Positions 8,625 through 15,998 of a DNA stretch of 23,305 bases are shown piece by piece. Under the pieces are notes generated by a model that searched no databases, was not told the origin of the DNA, and saw only the letters and a list, made by a program, of their open reading frames with translations. Origin of the DNA: Planctomycetales bacterium (GTDB taxonomy: Bacteria > 4484-113 > JAFGCY01); the NCBI GenBank assembly GCA_024645305.1, contig JAHEFU010000012.1:1-23305 (forward strand). Direction: 5' to 3'. A program made the position numbers and the translations under genes. How positions within the stretch are numbered: the stretch's first letter is position 1; every line of letters begins with the position of its first letter.

Positions 8625-9686
8625 TCAGACTTTCTTGCTGTAGTAGATCGCGCCCTCAAAGAGCTGCAGGATGTAGTACTCATAGAGAGTGTCCACACCC
8701 GCACTGCCGTAACCCGGCAGGCCGGTATCGAAGAACTCGCGCTGCTCATCCTCGTACTCCTTCGTCTCGTGGCTGGCGTCACCATAGGCGAACAGCAGGT
8801 AGCCACTGACGTTGGTGCCCCACTTCCAGGTCTCGTTCTCGAGGGTTGCCGCAGAATCACCGAAGGGATTCGTGCTGGAACTGAGCACCGGCACATAGGC
8901 GAAGTCGCCGGGTGCGAAGTACTTGCCCTCTGTCGGACCAAAGGCGAAGCTGGCGGGAGTGAAGCTCGCGAGCGGCAGACCACCGGGATCCTGGGAAACC
9001 AGGGTCCGCGCACTGTCAAAGGGATCCGTGCCGGTAGTGATGGTACCGCCTCCGGTGCCCTTGATCGAGCAGTAGAAGGAGACATCATAGCCCGTCGGAT
9101 TGGGGTTGCCGGGTTCGAAGTTGTCGGAGGGGTCGAAACCGCCGCCGATGTTGATGTTGAACCGGAAGATGTTGCGCATCCTGTCACGTGATGCCGTATT
9201 GACATTGGTGACGAAGGGGTTGGCGGGGTACTCCGGCATCGCGTCGCTGAGGATCAGCGAATCGAACAGCCGGGCAGTGTCCTCATTGCCGCTGTAGGGT
9301 GTGTCCTTCACGGCCTTGATCTGCTCGAATACCCCGGCGCTGTTGCCGTTGTAGTGTCCCGGACCGCCGAGGATGCCGTTCACCATCTGTCCGGCGGTGG
9401 GGGCCAGCGAACCGGCGCCACCCGCGGCGTAGAAGGTCGGATCACCGAGGGCATGGTCCGAGAATGTCGCCATGGCGTCCAGGGCCACACCGGGATAGTT
9501 GCCGTTGTGGTTCTGGGCGTAGTTGGCCAGGCCGGTTTCGACACCGGACATCTGGGCCTTGATGGCCGCTTCCTTGGCCTTGACCTGCGCACCCTTGACC
9601 AGCGGGACGAGTGTCACCACCAGAAGGCCGATAATGCCGATCACGACCAGCATCTCCACCAGTGTAAAACCCCTGCGACTGCGCAT
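8625..9686 (-). CDS. GspG-like major pseudopilin paralogue 3 (353 aa)
   Basis: The prepilin signal is MRSRRG then FTLVEMLVVIGIIGLLVV, with Glu5 in the mature protein and a helix continuing into KAKEAAIKAQMSGVETGL. ATG 9686 is preferred because AGGAG lies eight bases upstream; ATG 9716 overlaps the preceding stop (TAATG) and would add ten residues. GspG/PilE proteins are usually about 140 residues; this is 353. It shares landmarks with the two genes upstream: NGNYP after the helix, EYPANPF in mid-protein, GDFAYVP and GYLLFAYGD near the C-terminus. It is the only pseudopilin here without an obvious DxDxDG loop. Expected location: assembled from the inner membrane into a pseudopilus. Which of the three paralogues is the major subunit cannot be told. 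Confidence 0.85.
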   Translation of the reverse strand: MRSRRGFTLVEMLVVIGIIGLLVVTLVPLVKGAQVKAKEAAIKAQMSGVETGLANYAQNHNGNYPGVALDAMATFSDHALGDPTFYAAGGAGSLAPTAGQMVNGILGGPGHYNGNSAGVFEQIKAVKDTPYSGNEDTARLFDSLILSDAMPEYPANPFVTNVNTASRDRMRNIFRFNINIGGGFDPSDNFEPGNPNPTGYDVSFYCSIKGTGGGTITTGTDPFDSARTLVSQDPGGLPLASFTPASFAFGPTEGKYFAPGDFAYVPVLSSSTNPFGDSAATLENETWKWGTNVSGYLLFAYGDASHETKEYEDEQREFFDTGLPGYGSAGVDTLYEYYILQLFEGAIYYSKKV

Positions 9687-9715
9687 CTTATCTGCTCCTG
9701 TCAATGCCATTGCCA

Positions 9716-10747
9716 TTAGAATTCAACCTTGTTGCCGCTGTTGTCAGAAGCCTGTGTGGCACCCTGACCGCTGCGCTTGGAGTAGGTCACAAGACCCCGT
9801 TCAAACATGTCCTTCGTTCCGTTGCCGTTCCAGTCCTTGCCCGCTGACTCAGAGCCGCGCACCGCGCCGCCCAGGGAGTTGTTCGGGTAGTTCACGTACC
9901 AGCTGCCGTTGAGCCTCAGGTCGCCGTAGCCCCAGATCTGGTAGCTGTCAACGACGTCAATGTAGTACTGGCCGGGCTGCTGCCCGCCGCTGGGATACTC
10001 CACCGTGTAACCGCTCTTGCCGGCCACCACGCCCTTCGGGTAGATGTAGTTGTTGCTGTCATCCACGCTGTAGAAGTGGGTGTAGGTGAAGTCACCGGGA
10101 GTCGGGACCACGTTTTCGCCGGGGATCGACGGATCCAGCCGGGCCGGTCCTCCGTTCTTCCAGTTGGCGTCGCCATAGCTCCACAGCACGTTGCCCATCT
10201 TGCGCTTCATGAAGGGATTCGGCGGATACTCGCCGATATAGCCCTTCGCCACCAGCGGATCGCTGTACTGGTTGAAGCGGTTGTAGAAATTGTTGTAGGT
10301 CCAGGTTGCCGCGAAGGGCTGGGGCAGCAGGTTCGGACGGTCGATGTCCTGCACGATGTCAATGTCATAGCCCTCGGGAGTCACGCGCTCGGCACTGCCC
10401 CAGATCCCCAGCGAGAAGCGATCACCGGGATCGGTCGTCAGGCCGCTTCCCGTGTCACGTGCCTTGTAGGGGTCGAAACCCGCGGCATTGACGGTGGCCG
10501 CATCGTACCAGGTCACGCGGAACGGGTACTGGCCATTGTTGTCAACACCGAAAGCCTCCAGGGCCTTCTGGATCTCGCTGACGTTGGTGGCCGTCTGGGT
10601 TTCCATCTGCTTGCGCTTGATCTTCTGCAGGTTGGGCAGCGCGATGGCCACGAGGATGGAGATGATCACGATCACCACCAGCAGCTCGATCAGGGTGAAG
10701 CCCCTGGTGCCACTGAGCCAGCCTGACTGGTCGGTTCTGCTTTGCAT
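9716..10747 (-). CDS. GspG-like pseudopilin paralogue 2 with EF-hand-like loop (343 aa)
   Basis: A 15-residue leader ends in TRG, followed by FTLIELLVVIVIISILVAIA with Glu5 and the NLQKIKRKQMETQ helix, the most canonical GspG-like N-terminus of the three. ATG 10747 has GGGAG seven bases upstream; a TTG directly before it is unlikely. The stop of the upstream gene lies only three bases before this ATG, so translation is probably coupled. Shared landmarks are NGQYPF, EYPPNPF, GDFTYTHF and SYQIWGYGD. Residues 305-316 (DWNGNGTKDMFE) match an EF-hand loop with oxygen ligands at positions 1, 3, 5, 9 and 12. Classical GspG proteins bind calcium in their C-terminal region, which fits, although this loop is of a different type. 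Confidence 0.87.
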   Translation of the reverse strand: MQSRTDQSGWLSGTRGFTLIELLVVIVIISILVAIALPNLQKIKRKQMETQTATNVSEIQKALEAFGVDNNGQYPFRVTWYDAATVNAAGFDPYKARDTGSGLTTDPGDRFSLGIWGSAERVTPEGYDIDIVQDIDRPNLLPQPFAATWTYNNFYNRFNQYSDPLVAKGYIGEYPPNPFMKRKMGNVLWSYGDANWKNGGPARLDPSIPGENVVPTPGDFTYTHFYSVDDSNNYIYPKGVVAGKSGYTVEYPSGGQQPGQYYIDVVDSYQIWGYGDLRLNGSWYVNYPNNSLGGAVRGSESAGKDWNGNGTKDMFERGLVTYSKRSGQGATQASDNSGNKVEF

Positions 10748-10750
10748 CAA

Positions 10751-11773
10751 TCAGCTCCCGGTAATCTTTATGAATGTTGCGCCGTAGAAGGCGTTGTCAA
10801 TATCCGGACCGCCACCGGGCAGGGTCTGCCCGAAGGTGCCGATGCCACCGTCGCTGTCCGTCACGTCGCCACGCATGATGCCGGCGGCTGAGGTGTCCGA
10901 GAGCACCAGCTCGAGCGGGTCCGACACAAGGCTGTTGTCAAAGTCAAACGCCCCGGCCGTGTTGCTCCAGTACTTGTCGCTCAGGCCCTTGGCCTGGCTG
11001 TCATCGGCGCGGCTGCCGCCCCATCCGATCAGGATGTAACCCTTGCACTTGGCAAAGTACTCGCTGCGCTCGCTGCCGCTCAGTGCGGGCCAGTCGGCGG
11101 TGAAGTCCGTACCGCTGATGTTCATGGGGTTGAGCGGGATGTAGCTGAAGTGCCCGCGGCCGTAGTCAGCATAGTTGGAGCGCATGGACTGCCCGGCGGG
11201 CAGGTAGCGGTTCCAGTTGATCGTGTTCGGGTCACTGAGGTCCGGAATGGTGTCTCCGTTCACGCCCGTGGGGGTGAACAGGAACAGGTTGGACATCTGG
11301 GCCTTGAGGCCGCCGTTCGTCCTGACGAAGGGGTTTGACGGATAGTCCGTCAATTCTCCGCTGACGATCAGGGCATCCAGCACTGCGGGATTCGGGGTGT
11401 TGTCGCCGAAATACGGAGCCTGGTTACCTGGGCCACGCGCATCGCTGCTGTCCTTGGGAACGTAGAAGTCCTTCTGGGGTTCGGCACCGTTGTAGCTCGG
11501 CAGTCCGCCGATCAGTCCCGGTCCTGCGAAGAAGTCTCCATTGCTATCCTGGATCCACTGGACGCCCGGATAGCCGCCCTTGGCGACCCCGTACTTCTCC
11601 AGTGCGGCCTGGATATCATTGCAGCCCTTCTGGACTTCCATGTTCTTGGCCTTTAACCGCGCGTTGTTCGTCGCCGGGAGGGCGATGGACACCAATACTA
11701 GGATGATGCCCATTACCACCAGCAGTTCAACCAGGGTAAATGCCTTTGTGTCTCTGTGCATGTTGTTCACCAC
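10751..11773 (-). CDS. GspG-like pseudopilin paralogue 1, Ala at -1 of cleavage site (340 aa)
   Basis: The leader ends in DTKA and is followed by FTLVELLVVMGIILVLVSIA with Glu5. Alanine replaces the usual glycine at -1; prepilin peptidases tolerate alanine in some substrates. Two starts are possible: GTG 11773 with GAGG eight bases upstream, or ATG 11761 with GGTGA five bases upstream. It shares with its neighbours GGYP, DYPSNPF (144-149), GHFSYIP and GYILIGWGG. The stretch before the YPxNPF motif (LDALIVSGELTDYPSNPF) aligns well with paralogue 3 (FDSLILSDAMPEYPANPF), so 1 and 3 are probably the closer pair. A DSNGDFF acidic loop occurs near residue 76. A promoter at 11821-11850 probably drives this gene and those after it. 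Confidence 0.85.
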   Translation of the reverse strand: MVNNMHRDTKAFTLVELLVVMGIILVLVSIALPATNNARLKAKNMEVQKGCNDIQAALEKYGVAKGGYPGVQWIQDSNGDFFAGPGLIGGLPSYNGAEPQKDFYVPKDSSDARGPGNQAPYFGDNTPNPAVLDALIVSGELTDYPSNPFVRTNGGLKAQMSNLFLFTPTGVNGDTIPDLSDPNTINWNRYLPAGQSMRSNYADYGRGHFSYIPLNPMNISGTDFTADWPALSGSERSEYFAKCKGYILIGWGGSRADDSQAKGLSDKYWSNTAGAFDFDNSLVSDPLELVLSDTSAAGIMRGDVTDSDGGIGTFGQTLPGGGPDIDNAFYGATFIKITGS

Positions 11774-11820
11774 GAGATACGCCTCAGTGCTAGGTGTAGC
11801 TACGAGTATGTAGACGTATT

Positions 11821-11850
11821 ATTATAGAACAGGTTACTTATTTCACCCAA
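11821..11850 (-). promoter_or_regulatory. Sigma70-like promoter for the GspG/GspJ part of the operon
   Basis: On the minus strand a perfect TATAAT (11826-11821) is preceded after 18 bases by TTGGGT (11850-11845). The predicted transcript start is near 11814, about 40-50 bases before the first GspG-like gene. It falls in the 258-base gap (11774-12031) after the GspI-like gene. That gap holds no convincing gene; it also contains a 12-base palindrome (GACAGCGCTGTC, 11982-11993). Confidence 0.5.
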
Positions 11851-12031
11851 AAGCCCCGATGCTTCCTGTCTGGGGGTGAAGCCGGTCCCCGCCTGCGGTC
11901 GCGCACGATGAAGAGTTGCACGCCTGCCGGGAATCCTGCCTGATTGCTGTTTTTCCACCCGTATTCTCCCCTGCTGCCGCAGACAGCGCTGTCCAGTTGG
12001 ACCGTGCCCTCCCGCGGAGGTTCCAGCAAGA

Positions 12032-13147
12032 TCAGTTGGTCGGAGTGATGATCAGGTTCTTGTTGTTGGTCAGCGCGCCGCCGCCCTCGCCGAGTGTGGT
12101 CCACTCGTTGGTGGGCGATACAAAGGTACGCAGGTCAATCACGTTCAGGTCACTGAAGGGAACGTAACCCTGTGACGCATTACGCGGCAGCCAGAACACC
12201 TGCACGATGATCAGCTTGCCCGGCCCACCGCCACGGGTCAGCACCTGGAACTTGTTGTCCGGGCCCTTGGCATCGGGATACGGATCAAGTGCCGTGGCCC
12301 CGCCGTCGCGGTCGTCGTTGGGGTCGAAGTTATCACCGTCAGTGTCCAGCGGGTTGTTCTCACCACCCACGTTCGGGACCACGTCAAGGATGATCGTGCG
12401 CCGGCCGAATTCGCCGAACTGCTCCACCAGCTGGTCATAGCCGGTGCGGAAGTTGTCCATGTTGTTGAGGTTGTCCAGCCGCTGCTCCACCTGGGGCAGG
12501 CTGCGCCGGTCGATCATCCGTATATCCGCGATGTCCGGGATCGAAATGTCGTCGATGCCGTTTCCGGCCTGTTCAAGCAGGGCGTTTTGCTGGTTGACCT
12601 TGAAGCGGTAGAATCCGACCGGCTCATACTCAAAGTCAAAACTGCCCGCCGTATTGAAGTTCACATGTCCGGTGAACAGTCCGGCAATCGGGTTGGACGG
12701 GGTAAAGCGGTTCACGCCGACGGCATTGTTGTAGCCCTGGGTGGCCGGGTTATAGGGATTGTAATCCAGCGGCAGCGGATAATGCCACATCGCCTGCCAG
12801 TCACCGTTGGACTCGTAATCGTAGCCGAACCAGTCGCCAGCACTGGTGTCGATGGCGCCCTCGGCGGCATAAACCCTGAGCTGCACCGGGTTAGGGGTGA
12901 CATTGGAGAAGATCTGGTCGTAGGGCATCTGGCGCAGTTCCGCCAGGCGCTCCTGCACCAGCATCAGAGCCCGTGTGCGCACGGTGGACTGCTCCACCAT
13001 CTGCAGCGACTTGCTGTAGAAGTAGGCCACGGGGACCAGGGCAATCGCCAGGATCGTGAGGGCGATCATCAGCTCCAGCAGGGAGAAACCCCGCCTGGAG
13101 CGGACTACCCGCCGGCTCATCAGACTGTTATCTAGCAGCTGTCGCAT
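12032..13147 (-). CDS. GspI/PilV-like minor pseudopilin, enlarged (371 aa)
   Basis: The prepilin signal is RSRRG then FSLLELMIALTILAIALVPV, with Glu5, followed by a helix (LMLVQERLAELRQMP) typical of GspI/PilV, whose N-terminal helix runs into a conserved E-x-L-AE-like segment. GspI is usually about 120 residues; this is 371. An acidic loop run lies at 268-281 (DTDGDNFDPNDDRD). The start is uncertain: ATG 13147 gives a 20-residue leader, with AAGG only one base upstream; ATG 13120 has no visible ribosome-binding site. It begins 38 bases after the GspH-like stop and is therefore probably cotranscribed with it. Expected role: minor pseudopilin that nucleates the tip complex with GspJ and GspK. 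Confidence 0.83.
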   Translation of the reverse strand: MRQLLDNSLMSRRVVRSRRGFSLLELMIALTILAIALVPVAYFYSKSLQMVEQSTVRTRALMLVQERLAELRQMPYDQIFSNVTPNPVQLRVYAAEGAIDTSAGDWFGYDYESNGDWQAMWHYPLPLDYNPYNPATQGYNNAVGVNRFTPSNPIAGLFTGHVNFNTAGSFDFEYEPVGFYRFKVNQQNALLEQAGNGIDDISIPDIADIRMIDRRSLPQVEQRLDNLNNMDNFRTGYDQLVEQFGEFGRRTIILDVVPNVGGENNPLDTDGDNFDPNDDRDGGATALDPYPDAKGPDNKFQVLTRGGGPGKLIIVQVFWLPRNASQGYVPFSDLNVIDLRTFVSPTNEWTTLGEGGGALTNNKNLIITPTN

Positions 13148-13185
13148 ACCTTATCTTACCCATCCGGATTCCGGATTCACAGTAC

Positions 13186-14613
13186 TTACAGTTTCGAGAG
13201 GAAGTCCTGGCGGTACGCATATTCCCGTGCCACCTGGGGAGATACATTGCCCAGGTCAAGGCGCGGATCATCACGATCGATGGAATGCGTCTTGTCGTTG
13301 GGAGTGTAGTCGTCCACGTAATACTTGCCGCTGTTGGTCCAGTAGGTGAATGCCCTGCCGGCAGCCTGGCTGTTGGCCTTCTTATTCTCCTGCACCATGA
13401 CACGGGCCGTAGGTGAGGCGGAACCGAAGTCCATCGTCTCGGCGATCACCATGTAGATGGCGTGGATGCCACTGGCCTCCTGCCTGTCCTGGATCCGGCC
13501 GTGGGACTGGCCGTAGTAGTTCCCGTCCGGGAAGGGTTCGGGGTCAAAGGTCCATTCGGACTTGTAGACCTCGCCATTCGGGGAGAAGGTGATCAGGTAC
13601 TGCAGGAACTGCATATCCTTGTATTTGAAATCGTCAATCGTGCCATCGTTGTCCACATCTTCCCAGCCGATGGCATAGGTGTTCTTCCAGGGATTCAGGA
13701 AGAACACTTCCTCGGGCAGCTTAACCTTCTTGAGGATGATGTAATCGAGGATCTGGTCCTTCATGCGGGGGCTGTCTGAGCCGTGAGTGTAGATCCGGTT
13801 ACCGTTGGGATCGAAGTCCACTGTGCGGTCAAACGACAGGATCTCCGCCTCATCAGCAACGCAGAAAACTTTCATCGCCTGGTCATCACGGTCGCCCGCA
13901 TCCCAGGTGGCGGAATTCGGACCGTCAATCCAGCGGTCGTTGTAGTCATCGGTATCGCTGCCGCCCAGTCCGAGGTTCTGAGGATAGAAGATCAGCGGTG
14001 TGGAAACATCATTGAAAGCGCCGTCCTCGGGACCGGCCGCGCTGAAGGTCTCGGCTGCGTCGTAGGGATACAGCGGCTCCACGGGGTAATCCACGGTACC
14101 GCCCCACGCGTCGTACTGGTTCAGCCAGTCAAGGTAGGTGAAGGGTGCCTGGCCGGTCACGATGCTGGGGTTGAATCCGGTATCGTAGGGCTTCAGGCCA
14201 TTGGCGTCCACATCAATCCAGCGCGGACGTTCCTGCACCACGAAGTAACTGTTGGTTGTCCGGGACACACCCGGGTTGTTGCTGTTGATGTAACTGCCGC
14301 TGGGAGTGCCACTTGGACCGGCATTGCTGGCCACGTCATTGACGGTATCCCACCAGCCTTCCACCTGACGCTCGTCCGGTGCCATGTCAAAGGCGATGAA
14401 CACACGCGTGCCGCCCTGCTGGGCCTTGGCCCGGGCATAGCTGAAATCGGTGGCGAAGATGTCCACTGCGCTGGCCAGGTTGCGTTCCGGCCTGCTGGCA
14501 ATGAAGCTAGGTACAGTGATTGCGATCAGGATCGCGAAAATAAGCAGCACGACGAGCAGCTCAATGAGCGAAAACCCCTTCGTTCCGACAGATTTCTGGC
14601 CCCAGTTAATCAT
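13186..14613 (-). CDS. GspH/FimT-like minor pseudopilin, first gene of the locus (475 aa)
   Basis: MINWGQKSVGTKG precedes FSLIELLVVLLIFAILIAIT, with Glu5, then the GspH/FimT signature SRPERNLASAVDIFATDFSYAR-like helix and a beta strand (GGTRVFIAF). The start at 14613 is well supported: AAGGA lies eight bases upstream and a promoter at 14641-14669 predicts a transcript start near 14634, which rules out in-frame GTG/ATG codons at 14658 and 14649. GspH is usually about 170 residues; this one is 475. Residues 319-330 (DVDNDGTIDDFK) resemble an EF-hand loop, though position 12 is Lys. It is transcribed divergently from the hypoxanthine phosphoribosyltransferase gene. Confidence 0.85.
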   Translation of the reverse strand: MINWGQKSVGTKGFSLIELLVVLLIFAILIAITVPSFIASRPERNLASAVDIFATDFSYARAKAQQGGTRVFIAFDMAPDERQVEGWWDTVNDVASNAGPSGTPSGSYINSNNPGVSRTTNSYFVVQERPRWIDVDANGLKPYDTGFNPSIVTGQAPFTYLDWLNQYDAWGGTVDYPVEPLYPYDAAETFSAAGPEDGAFNDVSTPLIFYPQNLGLGGSDTDDYNDRWIDGPNSATWDAGDRDDQAMKVFCVADEAEILSFDRTVDFDPNGNRIYTHGSDSPRMKDQILDYIILKKVKLPEEVFFLNPWKNTYAIGWEDVDNDGTIDDFKYKDMQFLQYLITFSPNGEVYKSEWTFDPEPFPDGNYYGQSHGRIQDRQEASGIHAIYMVIAETMDFGSASPTARVMVQENKKANSQAAGRAFTYWTNSGKYYVDDYTPNDKTHSIDRDDPRLDLGNVSPQVAREYAYRQDFLSKL

Positions 14614-14640
14614 ATGGTCCATCCTTGCTAGCAACAGGCA

Positions 14641-14669
14641 ATAGTACATTGTACCCACATGCCAGTCAA
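14641..14669 (-). promoter_or_regulatory. Sigma70-like promoter of the pseudopilin operon
   Basis: On the minus strand TTGACT (14669-14664) and TACTAT (14646-14641) are separated by exactly 17 bases. Matches to consensus are five of six and four of six. The predicted start near 14634 gives a leader of about 21 bases containing the AAGGA site (14626-14622) before ATG 14613. Confidence 0.65.
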
Positions 14670-14762
14670 TTCGCGCCCGATAGCGGCGAGACCCTCCTGG
14701 CAGGCCGCCTTCACATATAGGGACGTCAGCGGGAGCAGGTGGTTACCTTGAAAAGGAAGACT

Positions 14763-14828
14763 ATGTACGGTGGTTTGCAGTTCCGCCAGGCAGCTCGGAT
14801 ACATTTACTTTCTGCTGTGTTATTCTAG
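14763..14828 (+). CDS. Short leader ORF (21 aa) before the HPRT gene
   Basis: ATG 14763 follows AAGGA by five bases, a much better ribosome-binding site than that of the next gene. The 21-residue product (MYGGLQFRQAA then RIHLLSAVLF) has no recognised homology. Its stop ends six bases before the HPRT ATG at 14835, which itself lacks a clear Shine-Dalgarno sequence. Translational coupling is the simplest reading. The alternative is that a promoter inside this ORF gives a leaderless HPRT transcript and the ORF is not translated. Confidence 0.4.
   Translation: MYGGLQFRQAARIHLLSAVLF
14798..14826 (+). promoter_or_regulatory. Weak candidate promoter for HPRT
   Basis: GATACA (14798-14803) and TATTCT (14821-14826) lie 17 bases apart, each a partial consensus match. 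The start would fall near 14833, giving an almost leaderless message for ATG 14835. This competes with the leader-ORF model, in which the promoter lies upstream of 14750. Confidence 0.25.
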
Positions 14829-14834
14829 AGCGCT

Positions 14835-15359
14835 ATGCTCGAAATCCCCAGCTACTTCACGCGGCTCTACACGGCTGCTGAAATTGATAAGCGCGTCACG
14901 GAAATGGGCGCCGAGATTACGAGAGACTTTGCGGACCGCAAGGTTCACCTGGTGGGCGTGCTGCGGGGAGCCAATATCTTCCTGTCAGACCTGGCCCGCC
15001 GCATCGAAGTGCCGCTGAGTTACGACTTCCTGGCTGTCTCCAGCTATGAAGGCACCTCCAGCAGCGGTGTCGTACGCCTGGTCAAGGACCTGGACGAAAG
15101 CATCGAAAGCGAGCATGTGATCGTGGTCGAGGACATCATCGACAGTGGCCTGACCCTGAATTACATACTTGAGCAGCTGCAGAACCGCAAGCCGGCCTCG
15201 GTGCATGTCTGTTCCTTCCTCGACCGGCCGCACAGCCGCAACATCAACCTCAAGCCGGATTACGTCGGTTTCGAGATCCCGGATAAGTTCGTGGTGGGCT
15301 ACGGCCTGGACTTCGAGCAGAAGTGGCGCCAGCTGCCCGACATCTGGGCCATCAACTAG
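14835..15359 (+). CDS. hpt: Hypoxanthine (guanine) phosphoribosyltransferase
   Basis: This 174-residue protein has the usual length and motifs of bacterial HPRT: GVLRGA (41-46, pyrophosphate loop), SSYEGTSSSG (69-78, flexible loop), VEDIIDSGLT (98-107, PRPP-binding motif with the acidic pair) and VGYGLDF (154-160, purine-binding end). It transfers phosphoribose from PRPP to hypoxanthine or guanine, making IMP or GMP in cytosolic purine salvage. The start is set by alignment with the family N-terminus; the region just upstream has no good ribosome-binding site but carries a short leader ORF. A PaiB-like gene follows after nine bases, so the two are probably cotranscribed. Substrate preference among hypoxanthine, guanine and xanthine cannot be read from the sequence. 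Confidence 0.95.
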   Translation: MLEIPSYFTRLYTAAEIDKRVTEMGAEITRDFADRKVHLVGVLRGANIFLSDLARRIEVPLSYDFLAVSSYEGTSSSGVVRLVKDLDESIESEHVIVVEDIIDSGLTLNYILEQLQNRKPASVHVCSFLDRPHSRNINLKPDYVGFEIPDKFVVGYGLDFEQKWRQLPDIWAIN

Positions 15360-15368
15360 GCTCGCGGG

Positions 15369-15998
15369 ATGTGGTCGCCCGACTATTACCGGCTGGTTGA
15401 CAGGCAGCGCATCATTTCGCTGATTCGTGAATTCCCATTTGGTGTGCTCAGCATGGCGGATGTCGCCGGCCGGATGCAGGGGGTGCACCTGCCCTTCCTC
15501 ATCGATGAGCTGGGTGACGGCTCCCTCGAACTGATCGCCCACCTGGCCCGCGCCAATCCGCTGCATGAATCATTCAACGGGCAGCGCGAGGCGCTGGTGG
15601 TATTCAGCGGTCCGCATGGCTATGTATCCCCATCTGATTACGTCAGCGAGGGCCAGGTGCCGACCTGGAACTATGTTGCCGTGCATACCGCGGGCAGGCC
15701 GCGGGTGATTGAGGACGGGGCGCAAGCACAGCTGGCGATCGAGCGGCTCGTGCAGGCGATGGAGCCGGACGAATCAGGCTGGCGGATGTCTTTGCTTGAT
15801 AAGCAGAAACGCGCGGGCCTGCTGCGCGGCATCGTGGCTTTCCGCATGCCCGTTGACAGGCTGGAGGGCAAGCTAAAGCTTAACCAGAACAAGAGTGCCG
15901 GGGACATCAGAAACGTGGCCGCCAGGCAGGCTGCACTGGGCAACACTGTCCTGGCGGAAATGATGATCTCTGAATTGGAAAGGCGCTCCGAGGACTAG
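15369..15998 (+). CDS. PaiB-type FMN-binding split-barrel protein (putative transcriptional regulator family)
   Basis: The 209-residue length and motif order fit the PaiB/FMN-binding family (Pfam PF04299): the MWSPDYY start (family MYxPxxF), HLPF (40-43), GPHGYVSPSDY (81-91), VPTWNYVAVHTAGRPRVIED (97-116) and the C-terminal LEGKLKLNQNKS (165-176). In Bacillus, PaiB is described as a negative regulator of sporulation and protease genes, but the fold is a flavin-binding split barrel and the biochemical role of most members is uncertain. ATG 15369 fits the family N-terminus and lies nine bases after the HPRT stop. The stop codon overlaps that of the convergent VOC gene in CTAG. No link to purine salvage other than cotranscription is visible. 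Confidence 0.88.
   Translation: MWSPDYYRLVDRQRIISLIREFPFGVLSMADVAGRMQGVHLPFLIDELGDGSLELIAHLARANPLHESFNGQREALVVFSGPHGYVSPSDYVSEGQVPTWNYVAVHTAGRPRVIEDGAQAQLAIERLVQAMEPDESGWRMSLLDKQKRAGLLRGIVAFRMPVDRLEGKLKLNQNKSAGDIRNVAARQAALGNTVLAEMMISELERRSED

Noticed and set aside
8553..10726. Plus-strand open frames opposite the GspG-like genes (8553-9191, 10076-10726)
   Set aside because: They mirror the third-position GC bias of the minus-strand pseudopilins, have no domains and no plausible ribosome-binding sites.
11850..11885. Terminator after the GspI-like gene
   Set aside because: The only candidate stem is four G/C pairs with a 14-base loop before CTTTT; too weak to call.
11838..12104. Minus-strand open frame of 88 codons after the GspI-like gene
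   Set aside because: It starts inside the GspI-like coding region in another frame, its product is Arg/Pro-rich without features, and it runs through a promoter.
14985..15566. Minus-strand open frame of 193 codons opposite HPRT
   Set aside because: HPRT on the plus strand has every family motif; the antisense frame has none.
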